From contig JAVIAB010000160.1 of assembly GCA_032433765.1 (NCBI GenBank), forward strand, positions 20,716,115 through 20,780,114: DNA of 64,000 nt, given 5' to 3'. Origin of the DNA: Megaustenia siamemsis (lineage: Eukaryota; Mollusca; Gastropoda; Stylommatophora; Ariophantidae). Shown in pieces: positions 32,690-43,258 of the stretch. The notes below the pieces were generated by a model. That model saw only the letters and a list, made by a program, of their open reading frames with translations. It was not told the origin of the DNA and made no database searches. Position 1 is the stretch's first letter. Every line of letters starts with the position of its first letter. The translations under genes were made by a program, and so were the position numbers.

Positions 32690-32885
32690 AGAATTGACAA
32701 GAAGGGATTGCAAATTATCTTTTATCACTCTTTGAAATGCCGTCTTTTCCAGAGATATTCTGCACCTCACTTCTGTTGTACATTGATCATTCGAAACTAA
32801 GATTGTTACCAGGTATTTACATTCATTAACCCACTTTAATAGTCTCCTGTTTACTTTAATTGTGTTACTGAGGATAATAATCATA
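32690..32885 (-). mobile_element. Diverged RTE-C-like LINE fragment
   Basis: Minus-strand frame reads KVNRRLLKWVNECKYLVTIL, VSNDQCTTEVRCRIS and KTAFQRVIKDNLQSLL, resembling the RTE-C region seen at 57815-58045 (VNEFKYLGTLLTSDERCTKE). Confidence 0.65.
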
Positions 32886-32889
32886 AATT

Positions 32890-33975
32890 AAATAGTCACA
32901 AGAAAGGGAAGTTTCCATGAGCTAGTCATAGGAGAGGGAAGTTTGCATGAGATAGTCACGAGAGAGGGTAGTTTGCATTAGATAGTCATAGGAGAGGGAA
33001 GTTTGCATGAGATAGTCACAAGAAAGGGACGTTTGCATGAGAAAATCACGAGAGAGGAAAGTTTGCATGAGATAGTCATGAGAGAGGGAAGTTTGCATGA
33101 GATAGTCATGAGAGAGGGAAGTTTGCATAAGATAGTCATGAGAGAGGGAAGTTTGCATGAGATAGTCACGAGAGAGGGAAGTTTGCATTAGATAGTCATG
33201 AGAGAGGGATGTTTGCATGAGATAGTCACCATAAAGTGAAGTTTGCATGAGAAAATCACGAGAGAGGGAAGTCTGCATTAGTCACCAGAAAGGAAAGTTT
33301 GCATGAGATAGTCATGAGAGAGGGAAGTTTGCATGAGATAGTCATGAGAGAGGGAAGTTTGCATTAGATAGTGACCAGAAAGGGAAATTTGCATGAGATA
33401 GTCACGAGAGAAGGAAGATTGAATGAGATAGTCACGAGAGAAAGAAGTTTGCATGAGATAGTCACGAGAGAGAGAAGTTTGCATAAGATAGTGACCAGAA
33501 AGGGAAGTTTGCATGAGATAGTCACGAGAGAGGGAAGTTTGCAAGAGATAGTCACGAGAGAGGGAAGTTTGCATGAGATAGTCACCAGAAAGGGAGTTTG
33601 CATGAGATAGTCACGAGAGAGGAAAGTTTGTATGAGATAGTCACCAGAAAGGGAAGTTTGCACGAGATAGTCACGAGAGAGGGAAGTTTCCATGAGATAG
33701 TCACCAGAAAGCGATGTTTGCATGAAATAGTCACGAGAGAGGGAAGTTTGTATGAGATAGTCACCAGAAAGCGAAGTTTGCATGAGATAGTCACGAGAGA
33801 GGGAAGTTTGCATGAGATAGCCACGAGAGAGGGAAGTTTGCATGAGAAAGTCACGAGAGAGATAGTCACGAGAGAGATAGTCACAAGAAAGGAAAGTTTG
33901 CATGAGATAGTCACGATAGAGATAGTCAAGAGAGAGATAGTCAGAAAAGAGATAGTCACAAGAAAGAGTAATTTA
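32890..33975. repeat. 30-bp minisatellite, about 36 units
   Basis: Unit GAGATAGTCACGAGAGAGGG then AAGTTTGCAT. Two classes differ at CACGAGAGAGGG against CACCAGAAAGGG and alternate in the right half, giving a 60-bp higher-order period. Because 30 is a multiple of three and the unit lacks stops, both strands are open over 60 to 180 codons in several frames. The last units lose the GTTTGCAT half, and looser variants continue to about 34190. Confidence 0.95.
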
Positions 33976-33987
33976 CATAAGATAGTC

Positions 33988-33993
33988 ATGATA

Positions 33994-34040
<47 letters not shown>
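33988..34040. repeat. (TA)n microsatellite
   Basis: Nearly pure TA run followed by a few CA repeats. Confidence 0.97.
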
Positions 34041-34046
<6 letters not shown>

Positions 34047-34234
34047 TAAGAAATATAAATTTACAGTATATAGTCATGACAAAATGACAAAGAAAGTCAC
34101 AAGGAATAGAAATTTACATTAGATGGCCATGAGAGGGATAGTCATGAAAGCGAAAGTCACAAAAAGATAAGTTTACATGAGGCAATCTTGAGAGAAAGAG
34201 AGTTAAACATAAGAGACGGTGACAAGGGATAGTT

Positions 34235-34240
34235 TCAAAT

Positions 34241-34282
<42 letters not shown>
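34235..34282. repeat. (GA)n microsatellite
   Basis: GAGAGA run with one AAA interruption. Confidence 0.95.
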
Positions 34283-34285
<3 letters not shown>

Positions 34286-34577
34286 GGTGAAAAAAAGATA
34301 GTAACAGGCGATAGTTTTAAAAAAGGGACGGCCACCGTGTAGCTAAATAATGAGAATAAAAGCCATGCCAGAGATCATAGAAGATCGTTCCAGAGATCCT
34401 AAAAGATCGTTTGATGTGAACAAAGCTTGTGGTGTTGCTGTTTGATGTGGTCGAAACAATCGACAACCGGAAACCTTTGATGTCGTTGACAGGTGAGCTG
34501 ATATTTCACTTCCCGGAACCAGTAATCGACGGTTCTGGAATTTAAATGGCTCACGTACTTGGAAAATAGGAAAAAGT

Positions 34578-34735
34578 GGCATTCTTCTCTCTCTATCTCT
34601 CTAGCAAAAGACTAGCTGAGAAAGCAGTGACGTAGCGACACACTGCGCGGCGCAGCCAGTTGGAAAACACCAATTGACATTCTTCTCTCTCTATCTCTCT
34701 AGCAAAAGACTATCTTAGAAAGCAGTGACGTAATG
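34578..34735. repeat. Direct duplication of about 58 bp with 41-bp spacer
   Basis: ATTCTTCTCTCTCTATCTCT, then CTAGCAAAAGACTA and AGAAAGCAGTGACGTA occur at about 34578-34636 and again at 34679-34735 with few differences. The spacer is GC-rich (CACTGCGCGGCGCAGCC). The second copy abuts the 31-bp array. Confidence 0.85.
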
Positions 34736-35140
34736 TATGTATGTTACAGTTTTACAAATACCTTTATATGTATGTATGTTACAGTTTTACGAATACCTTT
34801 ACATGTATGTATGTTACAGTTTTACGAATACCTTTATATGTATGTATGTTACAGTTTTACGAATACCTTTATATGTATGTATGTTACAGTTTTACGAATA
34901 CCTTTATATGTATGTATGTTACAGTTTTACGAATACCTTTATATGTATGTATGTATGTATGCTACAGTTTTACGAATACCTTTATATGTATGTGTGTTAC
35001 AGTTGTATGAATACCTTTATATGTATGTATGTATGTTACAGTTTTACGAATACCGTTATATGTATGTATGTTACAGTTTTACGAATACCTTTATATGTAT
35101 GTATATTACAGTTGTATGAATACCTTTATATGCATGTCCT
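34732..35140. repeat. 31-bp minisatellite, about 13 units
   Basis: Unit GTTACAGTTTTACGAATACC then TTTATATGTAT. Units vary by added GTAT steps and by a GTTGTATGAATACC variant at the right end. Open frames on the plus strand in all three phases are artefacts. Confidence 0.95.
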
Positions 35141-35203
35141 TTAATGCCTTGACAGACGGTTGGTCGGAGGTATTAGAAGATAAGCCAGTAACTACCCAAG
35201 GGA

Positions 35204-36090
35204 ATCGCGATAGCTCAGTGGTTAGAGTGAACTGGACTACAAAGGACGAGAGGTCGAGTACGATCCTGATCGACGGATTCCGGGTTCTATCTAATCAATC
35301 AATCAATCTGTCTGTCTTGTATGTCTTGTCTTTCTTGTCTGTCTTGTCTATCTTGTCTGTCGTGTCTTGTCTGTCTTGTCTGTCTTGTCTTGTCTGTCTG
35401 TCTGTCCTGACTGTCTTGTCTGTCTTGTCTTGTCTGTCTGTCTTGTCTTGTTTTCTCTTGTCTGGTCTGGTCTGGTCTGTCTGTCTCTCTTGTCTGTTTT
35501 GTCTGTCTTGTCTGTCTTGTCTGTCTGTCTGTCTTCACTGATATTCTTCACTGTCTGTCTGTCTTGTCTGTCTGTCTGTCTGGTCTGGTCTGCATTGTAT
35601 TGTTTTGTCTGTCTGTCTTGTCTTGTCTTGTCTGTCTGTCTTGTCTTGTGTGTCATGTCTGTCTGTCTGACTTTGCTGTCCGTTCGTACGTCCGTCCATC
35701 CACCCACCCACCTACCCACCTTATCTTCCTTATCTTCCTTATCTTCCTATCTTCCTATCTTCCTGTCTTCCTATCCATCCATCCATCCATCCATCCATCC
35801 ATCCATCTATCCATCCATCCATGTATCTATTATCCTTTCGAGCCGAAGACGGCACATAGGGCAGAACCACAATCTCAAAAACAGAAACCTTGCGTGCCAA
35901 AATGGCACATATTGCAGAGATCACTGGGTACCAAACTTTTTCTGTGAAAGTAAAGCGGCACGGGCGTAAGACACGCCACATTACCCCAAAAAATCGTGTG
36001 CTTAAGGCCTATAAAAAATTATGGTCACTAACACCATATTCCCTATACGTCACTTGGTGTGACGGGGGTATTTTACTTACAGTAGCTTCC
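35204..36090 (+). mobile_element. SINE1 copy apparently split by simple-sequence DNA
   Basis: 35204-35286 is a SINE1 tRNA-like head (CGCGATAGCTCAGTGGTTAG, GGACTACAAAGGACGAGAGG, ending CCGGGTTC). The SINE1 body resumes at 35927 with TGGGTACC and runs to about 36090 (GTAAAGCGGCACGGGCGTAA, CACTAACACCATATTCCC). About 13 bp of the body and nothing else are missing at the break, so one element interrupted by 640 bp is more economical than two independent truncations. Confidence 0.7.
35295..35835. repeat. Pyrimidine-rich simple repeats within the split SINE1
   Basis: (AATC)n, then long irregular TGTCT/TGTCTG repeats to about 35680, (TTATCTTCC)n, and (CATC)n at 35772-35822. Low-complexity frames on both strands are not genes. 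Confidence 0.93.
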
Positions 36091-36429
36091 CAGCCTCTAC
36101 TGTAAGTTCCATTATGTCATAAGTTGGAACATTTGTCTATTCTGAATGGTTATCATTACAGATGTACATTATCTTTCACGTACATTAATCACAAGTCTGG
36201 ATTAATATGAAGCTCATATTATTTACATCACGTCCATTCAGCTCTACAGACTACCGTTCTGGCTGTTTATATTTGGAGGTATCTCTATGCACTGCCTTTG
36301 CAACCGGAGCATTTTTAAACATTCATATCAAGTTACATTTAATCAAATTATTCGTTTCATCTCAGTCGTTTTATTTGGGGCATTATTCTCTTAAATTACA
36401 TTCGTTTATTTTTTTTCTCTTTTTTAACC
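36091..36429. other. No gene seen
   Basis: AT-rich sequence between the SINE1 body and the LINE pair. Confidence 0.5.
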
Positions 36430-36750
36430 GTCATCATTATCATCAGCATGTGCCATATCGGTTGGCGTGGGGGATCATGTCCTTCCCACAACTCTCTTTC
36501 CACAATGCATTGTATCAATTCTATTGTTGATTGTTTACTGTGCCACTACAAAAAATAGAACTATCTAGTATCTTCTCTCTTTGTTGTCCGCGATCTTTCT
36601 TTCTTTGTATTTTGCAGTTAGTAACCAGGTATTCCAACTCTTCTCTTCTCATGATTTACACGAAAAATTTTGATTGTTTCTTTGTGATGTTTTTAATAGC
36701 TCTCTTTTAGTGTTGGCCTCTGAGAATATTTCTTTGGTCTTTTTAAATGG
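36430..36750 (-). mobile_element. RTE-D LINE 3' end fragment
   Basis: Complements the RTE-D terminus: CATGTGCCATATCGGTTGGC, the LWKD-type block, QREKILDS, EELEYLVTNCK and the ANTKRELLKTSQRNNQNF region, ending near TTTAAATGGCC. Confidence 0.84.
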
Positions 36751-36754
36751 CCAA

Positions 36755-37200
36755 GAAACTGGGAATTTTAAAAACAAGTATTTACATGTTATATGGATGT
36801 GAATCATGGACAATAGGACAACGGACAAGAAAATCACTGGAGTCTGTAGAAATGTGGTTTTACAAAAGAATGTTGAGAATACCATGGACAGCTAAGAAGA
36901 GCAATGAAAACGTTCTGGAAGAGGTCAAAGCAAAAAGAGCAGCTGGTTTCCAATATTAGGAAGAAACAATCTTCATTTTTTGGCCATGTAATGAGAAGAG
37001 AACAACTGGAATATATTGTAACAACTGGAAAAATTGAGAGACGAAGAGATAGAGGGAAGCAAAGAGAAAAAATACCAGACAGCTTAAGAGAATGGCTTGG
37101 CAGAAGGTCAACAACAGGAATGATAAAGAACTGTCGAGATCGAAGTTGTGGAGACACATCATCACCTACGCCAGCAGCCTGGTACTTGATGAAGATGATG
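36755..37200 (+). mobile_element. RTE-C LINE, 5'-truncated 3' end
   Basis: Encodes LYGCESWTIGQRTRKSLESV, EMWFYKRMLRIPWTAKKS, then after a frameshift KKQSSFFGHVMRREQLEYIV, GKIERRRDRGKQREKIPDSL, REWLGRRSTTGMI and the final ASSLVLDEDD-type codons with a GATGATGATG tail. It abuts the RTE-D fragment head to head. Confidence 0.86.
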
Positions 37201-37651
37201 ATGATTTATATGTTCAATAATTTTAGTTTTGTGCCATCTTCTTTCTCTTTGAGGCTCGTTTATTCCTTCATTCTGTCACTGCAATTCATTGTCTGCAAAC
37301 ATCTTACCGCTCCCACATTTCCCATTACTACGAGTTTGATCACACATAAAATACATGCTATATGAATTTACCATCTCAGTTTTCAGTTGTTAACGATGAT
37401 GTAGAGCTGGACTTGCCAACCATTTCATTCGAGCTCTGAGGTATGCCCCTTTACAAGTAATATAGTCTAGATATAAAATACCCGAGATCTTGAAATATAG
37501 ATTGATAATCGTACATAGGCTAGACGAAGCATTTTTCAACCAATCACAAACGACTTAGATATTTCTTCATTTTGTTCTGTGACAGCTTCTCCTCAAGTGA
37601 TGTGAGTGAAAAAAAAAACATTCCTCATTACATCCAGCCTCATATGAGTAC

Positions 37652-37802
37652 ATTTTTTTTTCTGCGAAAGTAAAGCGGCACGGGCGTAAGACCGACCACA
37701 TTACCAAAAAAAAATCATGTGCTGAAAGTCTGCAAAATGTATGGTCACTAACACCATATCCCATATACGTCACTTGGTGTGACAGGGCTCTTTACTTACT
37801 TA
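37652..37802 (+). mobile_element. SINE1, 5'-truncated body
   Basis: From TTTTTTCTGCGAAAGTAAAG through CACTAACACCATATCCC and GTCACTTGGTGTGACAGGG to TTTACTTACTTA. The tRNA-like head is absent. Confidence 0.88.
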
Positions 37803-37881
37803 TTAAATACAGTTTACCTCTATTTTTTTTCATTTTTTATTCGCTGTAGAATAATAATAATAATCATAATAAAAATAATCT

Positions 37882-38068
37882 TGGAGGGGAAAATACAAAG
37901 TAAAAGAGGCAGAGATAGACGAAGACTAACATAGACGAGTAACATCAAAAGATGGATAAGTCAGCCTATGACAACCAGCACCATCAAAGCAAGAGGCAGA
38001 GCAGAATGGCGCTCCATGGTAGCCAACCTTCGTTGCGGAGATGGCACTCGATGATGACGATGATGATT
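37882..38068 (+). mobile_element. RTE-A LINE, last 190 bp
   Basis: Covers ILEGKIQSKRGRDRRRLT, the SNIKRWISQPMTTSTIKARG block and MVANLRCGDGTR, then a GATGACGATGATGAT tail. Confidence 0.88.
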
Positions 38069-38435
38069 TGCCGTAGTATTATAAACAACGTTTAAGTCCA
38101 CGTTATAAAAACAAACACTTTAAAATGCAATATGTGAGGAATAACTTTGATTGCAAAGCCCTCAATGGCTTCTGGCTAAGTTAGCAAAAACAAACATACA
38201 AATTCACTTTTTTGCAGGTTCGAGATGGGTAACTGGTAAATAATAAACAGTACACATCAAGATATGTATTAAGATGTGTGAATAAGTAATGTACCTTGAG
38301 TGGCACGGCGCTGTGTCCGAGCTCAGTAAAAAGAACCGATACCGCTGTGTATTGTATATCCTTCAAGGTTAAGATTAATATTGTCACGACAAAGAGCCAC
38401 TGTAAAACAGAGGACTAGCTTGCTGATAACAAAAG
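38069..38435. other. No gene seen
   Basis: Unique-looking AT-rich sequence. Confidence 0.5.
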
Positions 38436-38804
38436 GTTCAGATGGATGGAAGAAGAGCCAGTGATATTATAATCTTTCTGGGAGACCTAAACGCACAAGT
38501 AGGATCAGACAACCGAGGCTTCCAAGAGATCATGGGAAAACATAGACCCGGAGAAATTGGTGAGAATGGAGAGCTTTTCGTGAACTTATGTGCACTTAAT
38601 AAAATGAGCCTAGGAGGAGTAATATTCCAAAATAAAAGTATACATAAAGCTACATGGGTGTCACTAGATCATACAACGAAGAATCAAATTGACCACATAT
38701 GTATTTATAAAAAGTTTAAGTCATCCTTACATGATATACAAGTATATAGAGGAGCAGATGTGGCTTCAGATCATCATCTTCTGCTAGCCAAAACTAAACT
38801 GAAA

Positions 38805-38854
<50 letters not shown>

Positions 38855-40215
38855 TACAACACTTAAAAGTAGACAGTATTTCAATGTAGGGTTTCTTAAA
38901 GCACAAGAAATTAATGATAAATTTGCAGGCACAGTATCAAACAAATACCAAGTCCTCCAACACCTAGAAGATACAATAAATATAGAATATCACTGGAAAC
39001 AGATGAGGAATATATGGAAGGAGACATGTGAGGAGATCATGTGGAAAAGAGAATGCCATAATAAGGTATGAATGACAGCAGAGACCCTGGAGAAAATTTT
39101 AAAAAGAAAGAATATGAAAGCAGACATAGATCAAAACAAAATGAGAAGTACTAAAGCCAAGACACAGGAAACGTACACAGAGGTGAACAAAGAAGTGAGA
39201 AAATTAATTAAAAGGGATAAGAGGAAATATATATGTGAACTAGCTAAAGAGGCAGAGGAAGCGGCAAATAAAGGAAATATGAAAGAACTGTACAACACCA
39301 CAAGGGAATTGAAATTAAGCGGAATATACAAACAGATCAATGCCTTTATTAAAGACAAGAAAGGAAATTTGCTTAGTAATATAAAGGAACAAGTGATGAG
39401 ATGGAAGGAGCACTTTGAAGGAATCATGCCCCACAGGGAGTTGAAAGGTAAAGAAGACTAAAGATTCGTTCATACCCGGGCTTGTATCACTTTGAGTTTA
39501 GATTATGTCTCTTTAAATGTCTAAATGTCTAATTTAATGTCTAAATAAGGATAAGCAAATTAAGACACCCATTAAACATCAAGATCAAAGATAAAGAAAT
39601 AAAACAAGTAGAGGAATTCAAGTATTTAGGCACAATGTTCACAGAAGGTGGAAAACTAGACAGAGAAATTGACATGAGAATACAAAAGCAAATGCTGTCA
39701 CATACCAGCTTTCCCCATTGTTAAGACATCCAAACATTTCTATGCCAGCTAAACAACAAATGATAAATAGCATCTTCATACCAACTTTGTGCTATGAAAG
39801 TCAAACATGGACCCTTTCTAAATCACATTTAAGAAAGATCAATACATGTGAGATGCGATGCTTGAGAAAAGTAAAAAACAACACAAGAAGAGATAGAATA
39901 CCAAATGAAACCATAAGAAAAATGGTAGGAACAAAACCCTGGCAAGAATATATAGAACAACAACAACTTAAATGGTTTGGCCACCTGGTCAGAATGAATC
40001 CTCACCAATCACCATCAAGGGCGTTCTTCTCGAGAATGCATGGAAAAAGACCAAGAGGAAGACCCAGAAGAAGATGGATAGATGCAGTGACAGAGACATG
40101 TAACAACAAAGGAAAATCACTAATTCAGACAATTCGAGCAGCACAAGAACGACAAATGATATAAACCACGACACCTCTTAGGTATCAGTGAAAGAGAACA
40201 GAAGAGGAAGAATGT
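38436..40215 (+). mobile_element. RTE-G LINE, truncated and lacking the RT core
   Basis: Endonuclease region (frame 38442-39071): IIIFLGDLNAQVGSDNRGF, HRPGEIGENGELFVNLCA, TKNQIDHICIYKKFKSS, RGADVASDHHLLLAKTKLK. The GDLNAQVG, NQIDHI and SDHHL catalytic blocks are intact. A (TA)n run sits in frame after LKRY. The linker continues in 39072-39461 (MTAETLEKILKRKN, ending FEGIMPHRELKG). From about 39560, sequence jumps to VEEFKYLGTMFTEGGKLDR, so all of RT motifs A to C are deleted. The C-terminus (39718-40164) has FIPTLCYESQTWTLSKS, LKWFGHLVRMNPHQ and KRPRGRPRRRWIDAVTETC. Compare the minus copy at 3060-3690. Confidence 0.88.
38807..38852. repeat. (TA)n microsatellite inside the RTE-G frame
   Basis: Pure TA run following KLKRY codons; it keeps the frame open as alternating Ile-Tyr. 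Confidence 0.97.
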
Positions 40216-40558
40216 CTAAATTATTCCTTTATTGTGCATTCGTTGTGTATAGAAATTATTTACTAACTTGTATCTGATTCTATACTTGTTATCTCGGCGT
40301 ATAAATGACGATCGATCAATGACCTTATACCATTATCCTTGTCCATATATTATTAATATCTCTACAGTTGGCCCAACCTTTCAACCCACTGTTCCAAAGG
40401 TCCGGATATTTTTCCCATAACAACAGAAGTGTACATTGCCTAACTATTCTGTTTGGTTCTCGGAACAAAAGAACTTCCTTGCAAGCTAACTTTTGTTTGT
40501 TGTCTGATTTCTCTATCAAAATCAAACTAATTAACATCTCTGTCCACTTACCATATAT
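40216..40558. other. No gene seen
   Basis: AT-rich flank before the 17-bp array. Confidence 0.5.
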
Positions 40559-41525
40559 GACTTGGAGGATATTCTGACTTGGAGGATATTCTGACTTGGA
40601 GGATATTCTGACTTGGAGGATATTCTGACTTGGAGGATATTCTGACTTGGAGGATATTCTAACTTGGAGGATATTCTAACTTGGAGGATATTCTGACTTG
40701 GGGGATATTCTGACTTGGAGGATATTCTAATTTGGAGGATATTCTAACTTGTAGGATATTCTAACTTAGAGGATATTCTGACTTGGAGGATATTCTTACT
40801 TGGAGGATATTCTAGCTTGGAGGATATTCTGACTTGGAGGATATTCTGACTTGGAGGATATTCTGACTTGGAGGATATTATGACTTGGAGGATATTCTAG
40901 CTTGGATGATAATCTAACTTGGAGGTTATTCTGACTTGGAGGATATTCTGACTTGGAGGATATTCTGACTTGGAGGATATTCTAACTTGGAGGATATTCT
41001 AGCTTGGAGGATATTCTAACTTGGAGGATATTCTATCTTGGAGGATATTCTGACTTGGAGGATATTATGACTTGGAGGATATTCTAACTTGGAGGATATT
41101 CTGACTTGGAGGATATTCTAACTTGGAGGATATTCTGACTTAGAGGATATTCTAACTTGGAGGATATTCTAGCTTGGATGATAATCTAACTTGGAGGTTA
41201 TTCTGACTTGGAGGATATTCTGACTTGGAGGATATTCTGACTTGGAGGATATTCTGACTTGGAGGATATTCTAACTTGGAGGATATTCTGACTTAGAGGA
41301 TATTCTGACTTGGAGGATATTCTAGCTTGGATGATAATCTAACTTGGAGGTTATTCTGACTTGGAGGATATTCTAACTTGGAGGATATTCTAACTTGGAG
41401 GATATTCTGACTTAGAGGATATTCTGACTTGGAGGATATTCTAACTTGGAGGATATTCTGACTTGGAGGATATTTGACTTGGAGGATATTCTGACTTGAA
41501 GAATATTCTGACTTGGAGGATATTC
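40559..41525. repeat. 17-bp minisatellite, about 57 units
   Basis: Unit GACTTGGAGGATATTCT. A marked variant segment (CTAGCTTGGATGATAATC, then TAACTTGGAGGTTATTCT) recurs near 40895, 41170 and 41321, so blocks of many units were duplicated together. Confidence 0.96.
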
Positions 41526-41884
41526 TGCACTCATACCCGGACATATTTGAATTTCAGGTTATGAAAAGACAGATACGTTATCTAGACCAGCAGAAACACC
41601 GCCCCAAATTTTAAAACCAAACGCTTTCTACACACAAAAATATTGGCTGAACCACTGGGTCACTGAGAAAACTGGCCTCTCATTGTACAAGACCATCAAA
41701 TTTACATCCACGCGTCCCGATTAATAAATTAAAAGTAAAATATTGAAATCAAATTTTTAAGTTGAGAACACGATACGCCCCTGCTGCTCAAGCCTAAACA
41801 GACCATATTCCTCGCATGTACCAAAATACAGGTATTACACCCACCATATGGAAACAGCGGATCACCTGTTACTGCAATGCTCCC
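41526..41884. other. No gene seen
   Basis: Unique-looking sequence. Confidence 0.5.
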
Positions 41885-42215
41885 ACAAACATTGAATTAT
41901 TTATTGAGTTATTGAGTTTTTGCGGGTCATCATCATTGCACTCCGAACATGTCCATAGGTCCTCAGATCCCCTCCTCAGCAAGTCCCGCAGTGTCCAGCG
42001 ACTGACGACTCCAGTTCTGTGTTGGTTGATTAGTCTTCTTACACGCCCACTAAGTTTCTCGTTTCTGGCTGTGCACATCTAAACTCCCATATCTTTCCTC
42101 CGAAGGAGTGACGTGGATTTGTCGAAGTCCTGTGCACTTCCCACATCTCGTAGGGCATCGATGATGTCCGCCCGATCCATTGGTTGACCCACATACATGC
42201 GATCTTCCAACAAAT
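41885..42215 (-). mobile_element. C-terminal RNase H-linked module of another LINE, copy 1
   Basis: Minus-strand frames read QPMDRADIIDALRDVGSAQD, STSLLRRKDMGV, then ARNEKLSGRVRRLINQHRT, GVVSRWTLRDLLRRGSEDLW and TCSECNDDDPQKLNNS. This is the tail that follows the RNase H domain in some LINE proteins (Cys pair in TCSEC). A stop follows MGV. The RNase H HAxVRGNERAD block itself is not in this copy but is in the one at 60660-61075. Confidence 0.7.
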
Positions 42216-42437
42216 CCAACCATTTACAACACAGGGGTAAAGGCATAAGAAATGATAAATTGCCGTAAAGCTCACGATAAGGGTGAAAAGAAAAAAAGAA
42301 TAACAATGGCACGGTTACAGCCCTACGTAGGTGAGGAACAACACAAAATAAAAACTACGATGTAGCTTAGGACACATTCAGCTGGAACAGTTGACAAAAC
42401 ACAAGTATATTTAAATAAAGAAATTAAAAGTACATAT
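42216..42437. other. No gene seen
   Basis: AT-rich flank between two LINE fragments. Confidence 0.5.
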
Positions 42438-42605
42438 CAACTTGGCTACCAAGGGGGGCCATTTTGCCCTGTCTCTTGCTTTGATAGTGTAGGTTGTCAT
42501 AGGCTGACTTGTCCATCTTTTTATGTTACTCGTCCATATTAGTCTAGTTCTGCCTCTGCCTCTTATACCTTGTATTTTCCTTTCCAGGATTACTTTGAGT
42601 AGGTT
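42438..42605 (-). mobile_element. RTE-A LINE, last 170 bp without its terminus
   Basis: Complements LLKVILERKIQGIRGRGR, TRLIWTSNIKRWTSQPMTTY and TIKARDRAKW. The terminal GDGT codons and tail are missing. Confidence 0.83.
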
Positions 42606-42692
42606 TAACACATAAAACGTAACATTTTGGAATGTAAAGTAAATATTAATGCATGCATGACACATTAGAAAAATAATGCTCGTAACATAATA

Positions 42693-42806
42693 AAAGTAAA
42701 GTAAAGTACCCCCGTCACGCCAAGTGGCGTATAGTAAATATAGTATTAGTGACCATAAATTTTACAGACCTTCGGCACATGATTTTTGGGGTAATGTGGT
42801 CGGTTA
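42693..42806 (-). mobile_element. SINE1, 3' body fragment
   Basis: CCCCGTCACGCCAAGTGGCG, then ACCATAAATTTTACAGACCT and CATGATTTTTGGGGTAATGT complement the SINE1 body. It stops at GTGGTCGG where SINE4 tail sequence begins. Confidence 0.85.
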
Positions 42807-43258
42807 TTGGTTATTGGTTATTGAATGCCTCGGCATCACAGCAAACGAATTAAAATCCATAATTGCTCAACCGCCCGTGCCAGTGGAATCATCCGAATTA
42901 CCAACTCATCTCCCAAACAAAGAAAGGTAACTGTAGTCCCCATCGTAGCAGTCTCAGCACACGCCAAAAGACATAAGGCGAAACCGCGCAGAAAGTGAAC
43001 ACAGCCAACTGTTCCCTGTCATACGATATCATCATTCATCGTAAACAAGCGGGATATCGAAGCAGGATCAAAACGGATGAGACACACAGCTCACGGTGTG
43101 CACAGAGCACTTAACTCAGTAGCTCCTGCAACAAGCCGGACTTGGAATATGAGGAAACTGCAAGAAGGAACACTTTTCAGACATAGCCTTCAATGGTTCC
43201 TGCCGCCTATCCACCATATACCATGGGAGTTCACGTCCTCCCGAAATTGATGATCGTC
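42807..43258 (-). mobile_element. SINE4 candidate, copy 1
   Basis: On the minus strand: a 5' module (GGGAGGACGTGA, GGTGGATAGGCGGCAGGAAC, GAAAAGTGTTCC, GCAGTTTCCTCATATTCC), then a tRNA-like part with A-box-like GAGCTACTGAGTTAAGTGCT at about 43102-43131 and a degraded B box (TCCTGCTTCGATATCCC, 43049-43070), then a body ending in (ATTGGTT)-type repeats at 42806-42825. The copy at 44720-45157 agrees along its length at roughly 80% by eye. The 5' module also occurs at 28500-28622. Confidence 0.6.

Noticed and set aside
33364..34122. Long frames on both strands (150-179 codons)
   Set aside because: Produced by a stop-free 30-bp unit; both strands being open at once argues against a gene.
34733..35144. 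Three overlapping Tyr/Cys-rich plus-strand frames
   Set aside because: All three phases of the 31-bp array are open, so it is the repeat.
40559..41525. CRISPR-like array (short direct repeats)
   Set aside because: Units are contiguous 17-mers without unique spacers, in a eukaryotic context.
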